Below are positions 36,777 through 47,745 of a DNA stretch of 64,000 nt, one piece after another. The notes under the pieces were generated by a model, which had not been told where the DNA came from, did not search any database, and saw nothing but the letters and a program-made list of their open reading frames with translations. The stretch covers positions 204,189,113 through 204,253,112 of the forward strand of contig NC_081408.1 in assembly GCF_030272615.1 (NCBI RefSeq), in the 5' to 3' direction. How positions within the stretch are numbered: position 1 is the first letter of the stretch; every line of letters starts with the position of its first letter. The position numbers were made by a program, and so were the translations under genes. This DNA comes from Cryptomeria japonica. Its lineage: Eukaryota > Streptophyta > Pinopsida > Cupressales > Cupressaceae.

Positions 36777-37928
36777 ATGGCTATGGAGAAACAACTTGAG
36801 ATGGCTCTTGAGGATTATGATGCTGAAAGGATGAAGAACTTGAAATTGCAAGAAGAATTGAATTCTACAAATGAATTCATTTCTATTCTACAAGGAAGGT
36901 TGTCAACTGCTCAAGCCAAAAGAAAATAATGTTTGCAACAACTGAATGATGAGGAGAAGAATTCTCTTAAGGAACGATGTCAGAAACTAAGTCAAGCAAA
37001 CATGCTCATGAAGAATGAAATGCAATATCTAACCATGAGGCTATAAAAAGATATTAGGGACAGAAAGAAGAAGGAAGATAGTCTTGTTTTATCTTTGAAA
37101 AACAAATTTGATGAATGTGGAAGACTGACTCATGAGAATAATCTATTGAGAACTGATATGGCACACTCCTGGAACAATGAACAAGAACTTGAAAGACAAA
37201 TAACTACTCTAAGAGATGATTTGACTACTGCAAGCGAATATAAAGAAAAGTTTAGGATCAGCGCCGCACAAGTGGATGACTTACTGAAAAGACAAAGACA
37301 GATTGATGATTCTAGAGGACTTCGATTTGTACAAGGTGAAAGCTTCAATACTACTAATGAATATCAGACAACCGATATGAAAAACTCATCAGAATAGAGG
37401 AAACCGATAAGGCAGTCTAATACTTATAAATTTAATGGTAGATGTTTTGTTTGCAATAAATTTGGGCATATGGCTAAACAATATAGAAATTAGGCAAATC
37501 AAAACTAAAATTTTGTTCTCGGTCAATTTACAAACTACAAAAAATATGGTCATAAATCAGAAGATTACAGAATGAATGTTAAATGTCATGCATGTGGAAA
37601 GTCTGGACATTTTGCTAATCATTGTAGGCCAAGAAATAATAATAATAATAATACCAGATATGTCAAAGCAATTCAAAAGAACAATGTTACATGTTATGCA
37701 TGCAAGAAAATAGGTCATATTGCTAAGTATTGGAGAAACAAGACTCAACCAGTTAATAATGATAAAGACAATGAGAAAGAGAAGCAGAAGGTAGATGAAA
37801 TACAATAAAATCATACCAAGAGATGGGTTAGAAAATGTGAAGAACAAAGTGGAGGTGAATTTATACCAGAAAATCCACTAGTAAAATGGAGCATTCCTCC
37901 ATCGGTAGGAAATTCCATCGGTAACTAA
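36777..37928 (+). pseudogene. Element D ORF1: coiled coil and four zinc knuckles (Gag-like)
   Basis: A single frame of about 384 codons starting at ATG 36,777, broken only by in-frame stops (36,927, about 37,044, 37,395, about 37,491, about 37,506 and 37,806) and no frameshift. The first ~200 residues are heptad-rich and charged (MEKQLEMALEDYDAERMKNL, KERCQKLSQANMLMKNEM, NEQELERQITTLRDDL), as expected of a coiled coil. Four zinc knuckles follow at about 37,440, 37,535, 37,587 and 37,698. Only the third (CHACGKSGHFANHC) is intact; the others lost one Cys each to Tyr or Trp. It probably packages the element's RNA. It resembles the coiled-coil Gag of Sireviruses but runs into a stop instead of a protease. 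Confidence 0.85.
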
Positions 37929-38289
37929 GGCATAAGCCTTAGGGGTTGGCAAAGTCACTGCTAAATTTTGCATATTACCCCGAAAGAGATCTAAGGAGAT
38001 CTGGAAAGAAATCTAGAGAACTATGTTCATCATCGATGAAGGTTACCCTGACACTTAACTGTGAAACCGACATCCATAGGGTTAGTGGTGAAGCACTAAT
38101 GATAGAAAATTAGGGTTTTTTCATTGATAAAAGAAGTTAAGTGAATTCATTTTCACTCACTGAGCATTCAAGCATTCAGAGAAAAGTAAAGGCGAACTAA
38201 GAGCAAGCAAAGCATTGAGAGAAGATTTTGAGAAATTATCTGAAGCACTCAAATTGTCCACCGACATTCACTTTTAGGTATTTTTCAAC
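37929..38289 (+). other. Leader-like spacer between ORF1 and ORF2
   Basis: 361 bases without coding signal. The second half (TTAGGGTTTTTTC, then AG-rich sequence) looks like a plant 5' UTR and ends TTTTCAACATGGC, a good start context. This suggests ORF2 is read from its own, possibly spliced, transcript. Confidence 0.5.
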
Positions 38290-41200
38290 ATGGCATTCGG
38301 ATCATCAGCACCTACTTTTATTGCAAATCCCACCGTTATCAAAGTTAAGGATAGGTTAAGGCCATTCTTTAAGGAGGTTCCCAAAATTCCAAAGAAGGAA
38401 GACTCTACAGGAGTGTTTTCTAGGGTTTCTGAAGGAGTAATGTATGTTGAAGATGTGAGGGCATACATCCACTACACTCTTGAGGATTTGGGCACCAAAG
38501 ACATATAAAGCATGTATCAATCAGTGATACGGGGAGACATTGGAAACATTAAACTAGAATTTAAGGCAATTGAGGATCTATGGTTAATCGACATTCTATA
38601 CATACCAGAATTCAAGGATGAGATGATCAGATACGTTTTGAGCAGGGTTCACAACAAATTCAATTGGTTAGACAAACCCTATATGATCACGAAGGAATCT
38701 ATTCAAGTTGTCACCGACTTACCTAGGGTTGGACAAGAACCTGGTAAGAAAATTTCCAACACAGAGGTTCAAAAACTCACTGGTTCCACACCGAATAATA
38801 GATCAATAAGGATAAGCACAATCACTAACTTAGACAAAAAATTTTCAAGCATGATCATAGGATATAAGGTAACTCAATCAAATCGCTTGAACTATATTTC
38901 TAGTTCATGCATTCATGCTGCATATCAAATGTTAAGAAATAATGTGAAGTATGACTTATGTGAATGGATGAGGAGTGAGTTACTATTAAACCTTAAAAAG
39001 ATTAAAGGAACCAAGAAGGGCACATTCAAATATGGAAACTTAATTGTTTGTTTAATGCTTTATTTCCTGAATGAGCTACCCGGTTTAGGAAAGAAGCAAT
39101 GGGCTCATGACATATCAGTAGGTATCCAAATCAAAATGGCTATCACCAGTCTTGGTACCGGTAGGGATGAGAAGCTCTGGGGTTACTTTAAGACATTTTA
39201 GGATAACATGAGGCAAAGGGAAAGAATCTCTAAGAATATTGTAGAGAATTATTCCACCGACATATGTTTCATGGTGAAAAATGATGAAGCACTCATGGAA
39301 GCAGCTGAACCCAGGCAAATTTGGATAACTGAGCTTAGATATGAGGTAGATGATAGTATTTTTGAGTTTTATGCAAAAATGTTGTTAGATGCTCCATTAG
39401 ATGATAAGACAGGACACTTCGGTATAGCAGGAGAAAAGTATCTTGAAGTGAAAACGGGTTTCAATAGAAAAAGGAGAGAGAAGAAAATTGATAAAATGTT
39501 TGCATATGTGCAGAATGCGATTTACAAAATAGATACTCAGATGGGCTCTAAATCTAAATAGGTAGTCAAACTGATAGAGGTTGCTACTGAAGAAGTGAAG
39601 AATCCACAAGTTCACATTTCCCCTATCACTTCTGACTCTAACCCTAAGGATAATGAGCCTCTGGCTTTCAGAAGGGTGCAAAGGAAGAATGTGGTAAAAC
39701 CAATAGTAGAGAAACAAAAGGCATAACCTAGGAGGAGACTTGTCAGAAAACCAGCTCAGCCTAGTGCACCTCCACCACCCATAAGGAATCCCATGTAGAA
39801 GAGGAAACCAGTCACACCGACAATAAAAAGAAAAATGAAGAAGGGTGATGATATTGGATTTGGTAAGACAACAATGACCTATGCTGAAATTATTGATGAA
39901 GTTACAAAAGACGGGATATTGAAGAATTTATCAACATATTATGAAATTTTTGAAGAGAGTGAGCAAAATGAGTTAGAGGAAGCTATTTTATTATATAAAG
40001 ATATCTATAAAAAGGCATTAGTTGAAATTTTGAATGAAATGCCTTTATCTCTATAAAATAAACTTGAAGCTAGGAGACTTGGTGCTATCAAGAGGGATAA
40101 ATAAAGGAAGCTGCACATTTGGAACAATGTGGCACTATAAATAATGAAGAGATGAAAAGATGTATACATACTACTAATAGGACAATTTTTAGTAGTAAAA
40201 ACTGGAAGATAAATCTTATGTTGGGTAGAGTTAATGATGTGGTAAATGAGACAAGTAAGGGGTAGAAAATTTTCTTTCAAAGAAACCCAGACTTTCTCAC
40301 ATCTCAAGAAGAATTTGCAAAGGCAACATCCCCTACAATTCCTGAGAAATCAAAAGGAAAGGGTATTTTAGGAAGTTCTACTCCAATTTTGACACAATCA
40401 CAACTGGTTGTAACTAAAGGCACAAATCCACAACTGGCAGTTACAGAGAGTATACAGTTTATATCAACACAAACCAATTTTGAGCAAGAGAGTGTACAGG
40501 AAACTGGAAACACTGTGGATAATACTCCACTAATAGTAATCAACATTGCCCCAAGTGGCGAAGCCATCGGTGCAAAAGAGGTTGAGATGGACAAGGTTAA
40601 ATCAACTAAGTCCATACCGGCAGGAAAAAAAGATTCACCGACAAGAGTTTTGGCAATTGACAATTCTCAGGTTGAGAAGAAATTAGTTTATGAGTTAAGT
40701 ACGACATAACTAATGATGATGGCCACTCATAAATTGTTAAAGGAAGGAATTGTAGATAAAGGGTTAATTGATCAATCAGTCTCTGTATTACACGAAATAA
40801 TACCTAACTGTCAGATAGAGGATGGAGTAAGCCCTTTCGGTAAGCTCAAAGCTTTAATAGAACACATATCACATAACTATCAATCGTTGAGACAGATTGC
40901 AAACCGACATGCTTTGGATAGTTTCTCTACTGCAAAAAGAGTAGCTTTTGATTAGATTATAGAAACTAGGAAGAACAAGATAGACAACAAACTTATCTCT
41001 ACTGAGGTTTGTTTGAAACAATGCACCAATATTTACCGAGTATGTTTTAATATAGGAAGTCTAACAGCCAATGTAAATGAGAGATTGAAACAATTATATG
41101 ACGAAATGGCTACTATTGCTAATTCTTTTGATGGGCTAACTACACTAACTACATTTGTTGATGGACAATTTTTTTCCTTGGATAACCTTGTTTTTGCTTT

Positions 41201-41471
41201 TGAGAAAGAAAAAGATAAAATAATGAGGAGAGCAAGAAATTTAAGAGGACTAGTGAGTCCAAGACTTGACTCTTTGGGTGTTCACAAGAGTGAATGCATG
41301 GACATGCTAGCCAAGCCCACACTAGTAGATACCCACGAGAAGGAATCACTTAACCACTTACTCAGTGGAATTACATCGGTATCTAACACTTTTAAATCAG
41401 GCTTAGACACATATCTTCAGTTGCTGCAAAAAACATACCTAGTAATTCTGAAAATGACTAAGCTTGAATGA
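38290..41471 (+). pseudogene. Element D ORF2: long protein of unknown function
   Basis: It starts at ATG 38,290. One frame runs to about 40,100 with a few in-frame stops (38,506, 39,199, 39,559, 39,796 region, 40,054), then a single frameshift near 40,095-40,106, then a second frame to the TGA at 41,471. The ancestral length is about 1,060 codons. The N-terminal ~350 residues are compact (VHNKFNWLDKPYMITKESI, SNRLNYISSSCIHAAYQML, KGTFKYGNLIVCLMLYFLNE) and faintly recall plant mobile-domain or retrotransposon-ORF1 proteins. A Pro/basic linker (RRRLVRKPAQPSAPPPPI, then KRKMKKG) could be a nuclear signal. A Ser/Thr-rich middle and a helical C-terminus follow. None of the pol motifs is present. 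Function unknown. Confidence 0.75.
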
Positions 41472-41660
41472 CTCTAACTATATTCTATAATTCCTTATTC
41501 TTTCACCAGTCTTTGGAATTAATGTCACAGGGGGAGTATGTACATTTGTGAAAAATATCAGGGAATATGTTATCAGTTCAAGTGTGTTGCTTAGGGGGAT
41601 CACATCGGCAGGGAATCCATTTTTCACATGAGTGTTGTCATGAATGCCAAAGGGGGAGAT
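41472..41660 (+). other. Element D 3' leader with three polypurine tracts
   Basis: CAGGGGGAG at about 41,529, TTAGGGGGA at about 41,592 and AAAGGGGGAGA at 41,649-41,659, the last abutting the 3' LTR. Spacing and flanking words (GAATGTCA / GTTGCTTAGGG / ATGCCAAAGGGGGAGATT) parallel Copia-C. Confidence 0.8.
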
Positions 41661-42581
41661 TGTTGGCAATTGACACTCATTGGAATCATTTTGTTGCCAT
41701 TCATGGCAAAGAGATCACATAGAAGGAAACAAGACTTGATGGAAGTCTCAAACTGGTACTAGGAGGCATATACCAACAGATATCGATATTGGAAGCATTT
41801 AGGGCTACACCGACACCGACATCAATACTTCAAGGGAGCCGACATCAAGGAAGATTTACTTAGTAAATCATTTTGTAATTATTGTTGAGGCCGACATTGA
41901 ATATTCTTTCTAAATGCATTGTAAGCCAACATAAGGCATATCATAGGTTATAGGTATACAAGTCAGTCTGCTAGGTCAATTTAAAGATATGTAGAGATTG
42001 TATAGAGATAGACATACAATAGAACTGTGAGATGCAAAATATATGTATGGATATCATTTTTGTATGTGAACATTGTATCATGCAATGATCTATAGATATC
42101 TAGGAAAACATTCTTGGAGGAGAAGTACTACCGGTAATAGTTCAAGATTGTGAACCAGTATAGAGCAGAACCAGAACCAGAATTCTATTTGGCTTAGCAA
42201 ATGCATTCTTGAGCTCATTTTCAGTAATTTACTTTAGCAAAAAGATTGTAGTCAGTGAGGCTCTTTAGTGATGAGTAGTATGCTTTAGGCAATATGCCTT
42301 CTTACAAGTCAGGCCCCTGTTTACATAATATCTTTTCATATGGCTAGTGAACTGATATTGTGGGTCACAAATCCCACCGTGGTTTTTCCTCATTGAGGTT
42401 TTCCATGTATAAATTATGTGTTTTATGGTGTTCATTTATGTGGATGGTTTATTCACTTCTTGTTATATGCTTATTTGTTTACCGGTACATAAATGCATGG
42501 TTTAGAAAGTTAAATATTGTTGATTCTACTACAACACTGATTCACCCCCCCCACCCCTCTTAGTGTTCTCAGATCCCAACA
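41661..42581 (+). repeat. Element D 3' LTR
   Basis: 921 bp, TGTTGGCAATTGACAC to CAGATCCCAACA, followed directly by the AACCT duplication. Confidence 0.93.
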
Positions 42582-42976
42582 AACCTAATTTCAAATCCAC
42601 CTCAGAAAAGTAGCCAGCTACACTAAGGTAGTCCATTAGATCCTTAATCCTTGGCATTGGGAACTGGTATCTAATTGTGATTTTTTTTATGGCCCTTGAA
42701 TCAATGCACATCCTCCACTTGCCACCTTTGTTAGGTGCCAAAATAGTGGGTACTGCACATGAACTAAAACTCTTCTTTATCAACCCTTTATCTTGTAATT
42801 CCTATACTTGCTTTTCTATTTCCTCATTTTGAGTAGGTGTCATCTTGTAAGAAGCTTTGTTTGTAAAAGTTGAACTAGGTATGAGGTCTATATGATGGTT
42901 AACATCTCTCATGGGGGGTTAAAACATCAGGTATCTCATTGAAAACTATGTCTTTGTACTGGTCTAGCAAGGTCTG
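42582..42976 (-). pseudogene. Gypsy-B reverse transcriptase, N-terminal part
   Basis: On the minus strand from 42,976: LLDQYKDIVFNEIPDVL, then MTPTQNEEIEKQV, KSFSSCAVPTILAPNKGGKW and VAGYFSEVDLKLG. The catalytic Asp of motif A is present, and the sequence stops exactly at the AGGTT target duplication of element D. The next RT residues (GYHQIRI) are found 6.8 kb away at 35,750-35,773. Confidence 0.9.
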
Positions 42977-43033
42977 CACATCTATATGTCCTATCTTATT
43001 GCAGGAAAAACACTTCAAAGGAAGCTTACCTAT

Positions 43034-43579
43034 CTATTTTCTGGTGCCTTTTGGAAATCTCTTCGCAAGGAGAACTTCAAACTCCATCAGAATCTCCTCA
43101 TCATCCATATCTCTGCTTGGCCTAGATTCATAACTAGTGCTAACCTCTTTTCCTCTCCTAGTGGGTGCGAAGGAAGCAGATGCTCTGAAGGCTAACTTAC
43201 TCTTCTGAACACTACCATCATAGCTATTCAATTCATATGTAGTCAACTTTGCAATAATAGAGTCTAATGATACCTTGGTTTTGTCAATAGACCTTAGCTC
43301 CTGAATAGCGGCAACCCTGACTGTATAGATTGGTAACAATGATCTTAGAGATTTACTGAAAACTTTGGCATCATCAATTGTTCCACCAGTGCTCTTGATC
43401 TCCAACCATAGTCTAGCCGCTAGGGCAAAGGTTTCTCCATAGTCTTCTCCTTCTTCCAGAGAATATCCTTTGCGTGCAAATCTTTCCTTGTTTCTTACCA
43501 CTGTGCCTTCTTCATTCACCTTATTCCTGATGACCCATTTGGTACCTATGACATTCTTGTGTTTTGGTTTGGGTACCAA
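43034..43579 (-). pseudogene. Copia-E RT-Gag fusion frame
   Basis: A 181-codon open frame. Its first ~50 residues are the start of Copia RT (MVPKPKHKNVIGTKW, GYSLEEGEDYGETFA). After the junction at about 43,415 it continues as Gag (STGGTIDDAKVFSKSL, IQELRSIDKTKVSLDS, ESRPSRDMDDEEILMEFE). The Gag part repeats 45,440-45,860 with moderate divergence. It is a rearrangement product and not a normal retroelement protein. The frame is open across the join. Confidence 0.8.
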
Positions 43580-44191
43580 GGACCATGATGCATTCTTCTC
43601 TATCTAGTCTAGCTCCTCTTCTATTGCCTTTATCCAGTCTTCATTGATAAGTGCCTCTCTAGTGATCTTAGGCTCAAATTTTGAAATCATACAGGAGTTT
43701 TATTTCACCTTTCTACTTGTGATTATCCCTGCATCTTTGTCTCTAATGATCTACTTCGGATCATGATGCAATTTTAAATACCTAGGAATGACCCTAGTTG
43801 GTTCTACTTGCTTTTCCTCTTCTTCTTCCACTTCATCTTCTTCTTCTCCTTCTGTAGCTTCTACCAGTATAGAAACACTGAGGTCTTTTTAGTGTTTTCA
43901 ACTTATTTCCTTCTCAACCAGCTCCCAAAAGACTACACCTAATTCATCTTCTGCTTGCTTGTTGCTATTTTCTTCAGGTTCCTCAACAGATTCATCAACC
44001 CTGACATTGATACTCTCAACAATTTTCTGAGTCCTCTTGTTGTAGCACTTGAGAGCTTTTCTTTTAGTGGAATATCCTAGAAATATTCCCTCATCACTCT
44101 TAGCATCAAACTTGCTCGGATGCTCACCTCTCCTGATATAGAGCTTGCTACCAAATACTTTGAAATAACTTACATTAGGATTTCTCCCATT
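43580..44191 (-). pseudogene. Copia-E linker between integrase and RT
   Basis: The minus strand encodes an acidic Glu-rich linker (GEEEDEVEEEEEK, about 43,810-43,860) and then EALINEDWIKAIEEEL, the usual lead-in to Copia RT, with stops. Confidence 0.7.
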
Positions 44192-45046
44192 CTAGTACTC
44201 ATAGGGGGTTTTGTCTTTACCTTTCGTGATGAGTACCCTGTTCATAGTACAGACTGCAGTGCTTACCGCTTCTCTCCAGAATGTGTGATCTACCTTTCCT
44301 TGGATCAACATAGTTCTTTCTACTTCCCCTACAGTCCTATTATTTTTCTCTGCTATGTCATTCTGTTGTGGTGTCCTTGGGGCAGACAACTACCTCTCGA
44401 TGTTGTTCTCTTCATAGTACTTTTTGAATTCATCAAAAGTGAATTCATCTCCCTGATCGGTTCTAAGGCATTTTATTCTTCTACTGCTCTCCTTCTCAAC
44501 CAATTCTCTAAAGGCTTTGAAATTTCCAAACGCCTCAGACTTGTCTTTCAAGAATGTGACCCACATCATTCTTGAGCAGTCACTGGTAAGAATCATGAAA
44601 TATCAATCTCCCTGAATACTTCTTATTTTCATCAAACCACACAGATCGGTGTGCACTACATCAAGTAAGTTCTCTACTGAAAAAGACTTACCTTTGAATG
44701 TTGAGGAAGACATCTTTCCAAGTTGACATTCTTTGCACAAAGCATTCTCTGATTTGTTCAGCAAAGGCAATCCTCTTACTACCTTGATCTTACTGGCCTT
44801 AAATATATTATCAAAGTTTATATGACAGAGTCTCCTATGCCATATCCAACTATCATCAAAATTCACCATCAGACAGTGACCGATATGGGCATTCAACTGA
44901 AACAAGTTTCCTTTGGTTTGTTTATCGATGGCAATAAGTTCACCACTCTTTTCGATTATTTTGCAGACCCCACCTTTGAACTCTAGAATAAGTCCTTTAT
45001 CATTTAGTTGAGCGACACTCAACAGATTATACTTAAGGCCTTCCAC
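44192..45046 (-). pseudogene. Copia-E integrase (pre-integrase zinc region and DDE core)
   Basis: GLKYNLLSVAQLNDKG and WHRRLCHINF...C-x2-C give the HHCC zinc region. The core has VHTDLCGLM, LRTDQGDEFTFDEF and SAPRTPQQNDIAEKNNRTV, so all three acidic catalytic residues are still present. The pieces are split into three open segments (44,603-45,046; 44,390-44,596; 44,192-44,389) by stops. Confidence 0.88.
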
Positions 45047-45292
45047 CTAGTACATGTCATCCGCACTGCTATTTCCATTCAGTGAGATGGATCCTTTTCC
45101 TTTTACCATGCAATGTGCATCGTTGTCAAAATGGACAACACCTCCATCATATTCTTCCAGAGTTAGAAACTTTCTCCAGTCATGAGTCATGTGGTGAGAA
45201 AATCCACTATCAATGATCCACTCATTAGAGTTGTCAATACAAGAGACAAGGGCTTTTTGTTCAGACACCTCTTCCTTGACAGCTACGAACAC
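45047..45292 (-). pseudogene. Copia-E protease
   Basis: EWIIDSGFSHHMTHDWRKFL is the Copia retropepsin active site (DSGxSHHMT, with Cys changed to Phe), followed by GKGSISLNG. Confidence 0.85.
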
Positions 45293-45379
45293 TATGTCCT
45301 CACTCTCTTCATCCTAAGATTATTCATCAATAACACCTTCATCCACTACAACAAGACAATTTCTCCTACCTCCTCCTTT

Positions 45380-46264
45380 CTAATTTCTAAACCTTTCCAG
45401 TTTATATTTATTATCATTGTTAGGATAGTTAACAAATATATTTCCTATCTTATTGTAGGAAAAACACTTCAAAGGAAGCTTACCTCTATATTTTTTGGTG
45501 CCTTTTGGAAGTCTCTTGGTGACAAGAGCTTCAAACTCCATCAGAATCTCCTCATCATCCATATCTCTGCTTGGCCTGGATTCATAACTAGTGCTAACGT
45601 CTTTTCCTCTCTTGGTAGGTGCAGAGGAAGCAGATGCTCTGAAGGCTGACTCGGTCTTCTGAACACTAGCATCATATCTATTCAATTCATATATAGTCAA
45701 CTTTGCAATAATAGAGTCTAATGATACCTTGGTTTTGTCGATAGACCTTAGCTCCTGAATAGTGGCAACCCTGATTGCATAAACTGATAACAATGATCTC
45801 CAAGGTTTACTAACAACTGTGGCACTGTCAATTGTTCCACCAGTGCTTTTGATATCTCCAACTATAGTCTTGCTCCTTATGCCATATTGCTAAATGGTCT
45901 CACCTTCAACCCTCCTCATGTCTTCAAATTTTCATATGAGGCTTTCTTCCTTAGCCTTCTTAACATGCTCATCACTGCCATAAATGGTTTCAAGTGTGTC
46001 CCATACATCCTTAGGATTGTCCTTATCTTGTACATCAATGAACTCAATGTCGGACAGGCTGATAATAAGGGCTTCCATGACTTGCCCATTTTCCTGAATC
46101 TCTCTTTTTTGATCATCGGTCAAAGTGCCAATAGGCATTACATAGGCATTCTCAACATAGCTCCAGTGTTGAGCACCCAAACTCTTGATATAAATCTTCA
46201 TTCTATCCTTCCATATTTTGAAGTTGTCCCTATTGAACTTAGGACCTTCCCTCTTCATCATTAA
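45380..46264 (-). pseudogene. Copia-E Gag (UBN2-type) with zinc-knuckle remnant
   Basis: From 46,261: REGPKFNRDNFKIWKDRMKI, then LIISLSDIEFIDVQDKDNPK and VWDTLETIYGSDEHVKKAK form the Copia-type Gag domain. After a frame change, AIRVATIQELRSIDKTKVSL, then FRASASSAPTKRGKDVS and RGKLPLKCFSYNKIGNIFVN follow. The last is a zinc knuckle whose second Cys and His are changed. Gag would form the particle. Confidence 0.85.
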
Positions 46265-46318
46265 AGCAGGATCTTTTGCCTCAAGTGGTTAAGTTTATAT
46301 CACCGAGGACCGGGAGGT

Positions 46319-46330
46319 GCTTTGATACCG
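46319..46330 (-). other. Copia-E primer-binding site
   Basis: CGGTATCAAAGC on the minus strand, just after the LTR end; a near match to the tRNA-Met-type TGGTATCAGAGC. Confidence 0.7.
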
Positions 46331-46332
46331 AT

Positions 46333-47745
46333 TGATGAATAATTATGAACAACTAATACTCTAACCGGTATTGATGGGGGGAGGTGAATTAGTATAGAGA
46401 AAAACTTGCTTCAATATTTTGACACTCTCTGAACATGAATAACCAGTTGTCTATATCACTATGCTTAACCATAGTAATATCGGTTAACAGAAATACTTCA
46501 GATAGCTAAACTGGTAAAACAAAAGTACTTCAAATAGCATCCAACAATTCTCAAATCTAGTTATCTATTTCACCAGTTTGATCAAGCATGAGTAGCATTA
46601 GTAATATCACAACCATTAGCTCTGCATGCATATTCAATTGAACAAAAACTACTCAATCATCACATGAAAAATACACAGCCCATGACACACAAATTTTTCA
46701 TGTGGAAACCCAAATGGGAAAAACCATGGTGGGGATGAATACCCACAATCTTGTTTTGAACTCTTTTGAAGTCTTCTCTGTTAGGAGCCTAGTCCAATTA
46801 AATACTTTACAATAAGGTTCTATTAGGAACCGATCCTGTTAGGGATCACCTAGTTAAGGGATGTCTATAAACCCTATTAAAGGTTTCCTCACTATTGTAT
46901 TTAAAGAACTCAATGAGCTTGAGTCAACTCGTTAGAGGATTTACAACAAGCCTGTTAAAGCTACCTGATGAAGGGATTTTCTTTCTATTGAAATGGTTAG
47001 AAGACAATAGATAAAACTCTGATCTGATAACAACACTCCTTGCTAAGGTAGATCCTTTTCAGTTCCTCTCTTCTACAATTACACTCTACATATTTCTCAC
47101 TCTGGTTTGGCAAGTATCAAAACATGCAGACACACACACAACTTTTGCTAACACTTATAATAATAAACATCATTGAACTTATAGACAACAATTAGGTCGG
47201 TAGCATAAACCCTAAACCCTAAACATTTAGATTTTTAGTTACAAGCGGTTTGATCTTGAACATTAAAATGCATTCCATAGAATAAAGCAATCTGAGAAAG
47301 ATCTCAAGTTATTCTGCATTGTCCAATCTTCACCGCAACTAGAAAACAGTAACCCATCACGCACTTTTGCATACCTCTAAGAAAAATGTACATTCCCGAG
47401 GTGGACATTCAAAGAATTCAATCTTTATGTGCAAGATCCTCAAAGAGATGCACATAGATGATGTGGCATCTCGATCTCATCCTTATCTCTTAACTAACTC
47501 ATCACAGAATGTCATCTGTTGCATCGCACAGATAGCCAAACCGGAACCCCTCGAGCTAAACTGAGACTACAAAGTGGTAGTCAAACTGTGAAACGGGACA
47601 CCGATTCACTCCATCCTAGTTGACTATAGCCACTTCCAGTCTTCACATCGGTTCATACGGGTTCACCTTCTTGAGCATCATATACTTGTTCACTTATTGA
47701 CATCAATGACAACATACATTATCACCGCTTCATCATATGCCAACA
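46333..47745 (-). repeat. Copia-E LTR (single)
   Basis: 1,413 bp, starting TGTTGGCATATGATG and ending ATTATTCATCA on the minus strand. It shares the TGTTGTCATTGATGTCAA block with Copia-C and the CACCTCCCCCC run near its end. Two and a half plant telomere-type units (AAACCCT) lie at 47,206-47,224. Confidence 0.82.

Larger units (their letters stand above)
35774..42581 (+). mobile_element. Element D: complete non-autonomous LTR element without pol
   Basis: A 6,808-bp element with LTRs 35,774-36,702 and 41,661-42,581 and a perfect 5-bp target duplication AACCT (35,769-35,773 and 42,582-42,586). Across that duplication Gypsy-B's RT reads on as VDLKLG-YHQIRI, which confirms both ends. A tRNA-Met primer site follows the 5' LTR and polypurine tracts precede the 3' LTR. 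The 4.9 kb interior has ORF1 (coiled coil and four zinc knuckles), a leader-like spacer and a long ORF2. I found no protease, integrase, RT or RNase H motif in any frame. LTR ends (TGTTGG, a shared TTTTGTYRMATTGATGKCAA block, GATTCACCCCCC) match Copia-C, which points to mobilisation in trans. Confidence 0.92.

Noticed and set aside
45182-45649. 155-codon plus-strand frame, and similar plus-strand frames at 44,120-44,575 and 45,887-46,264
   Set aside because: They are antisense shadows of the Copia-E protease, integrase and Gag.
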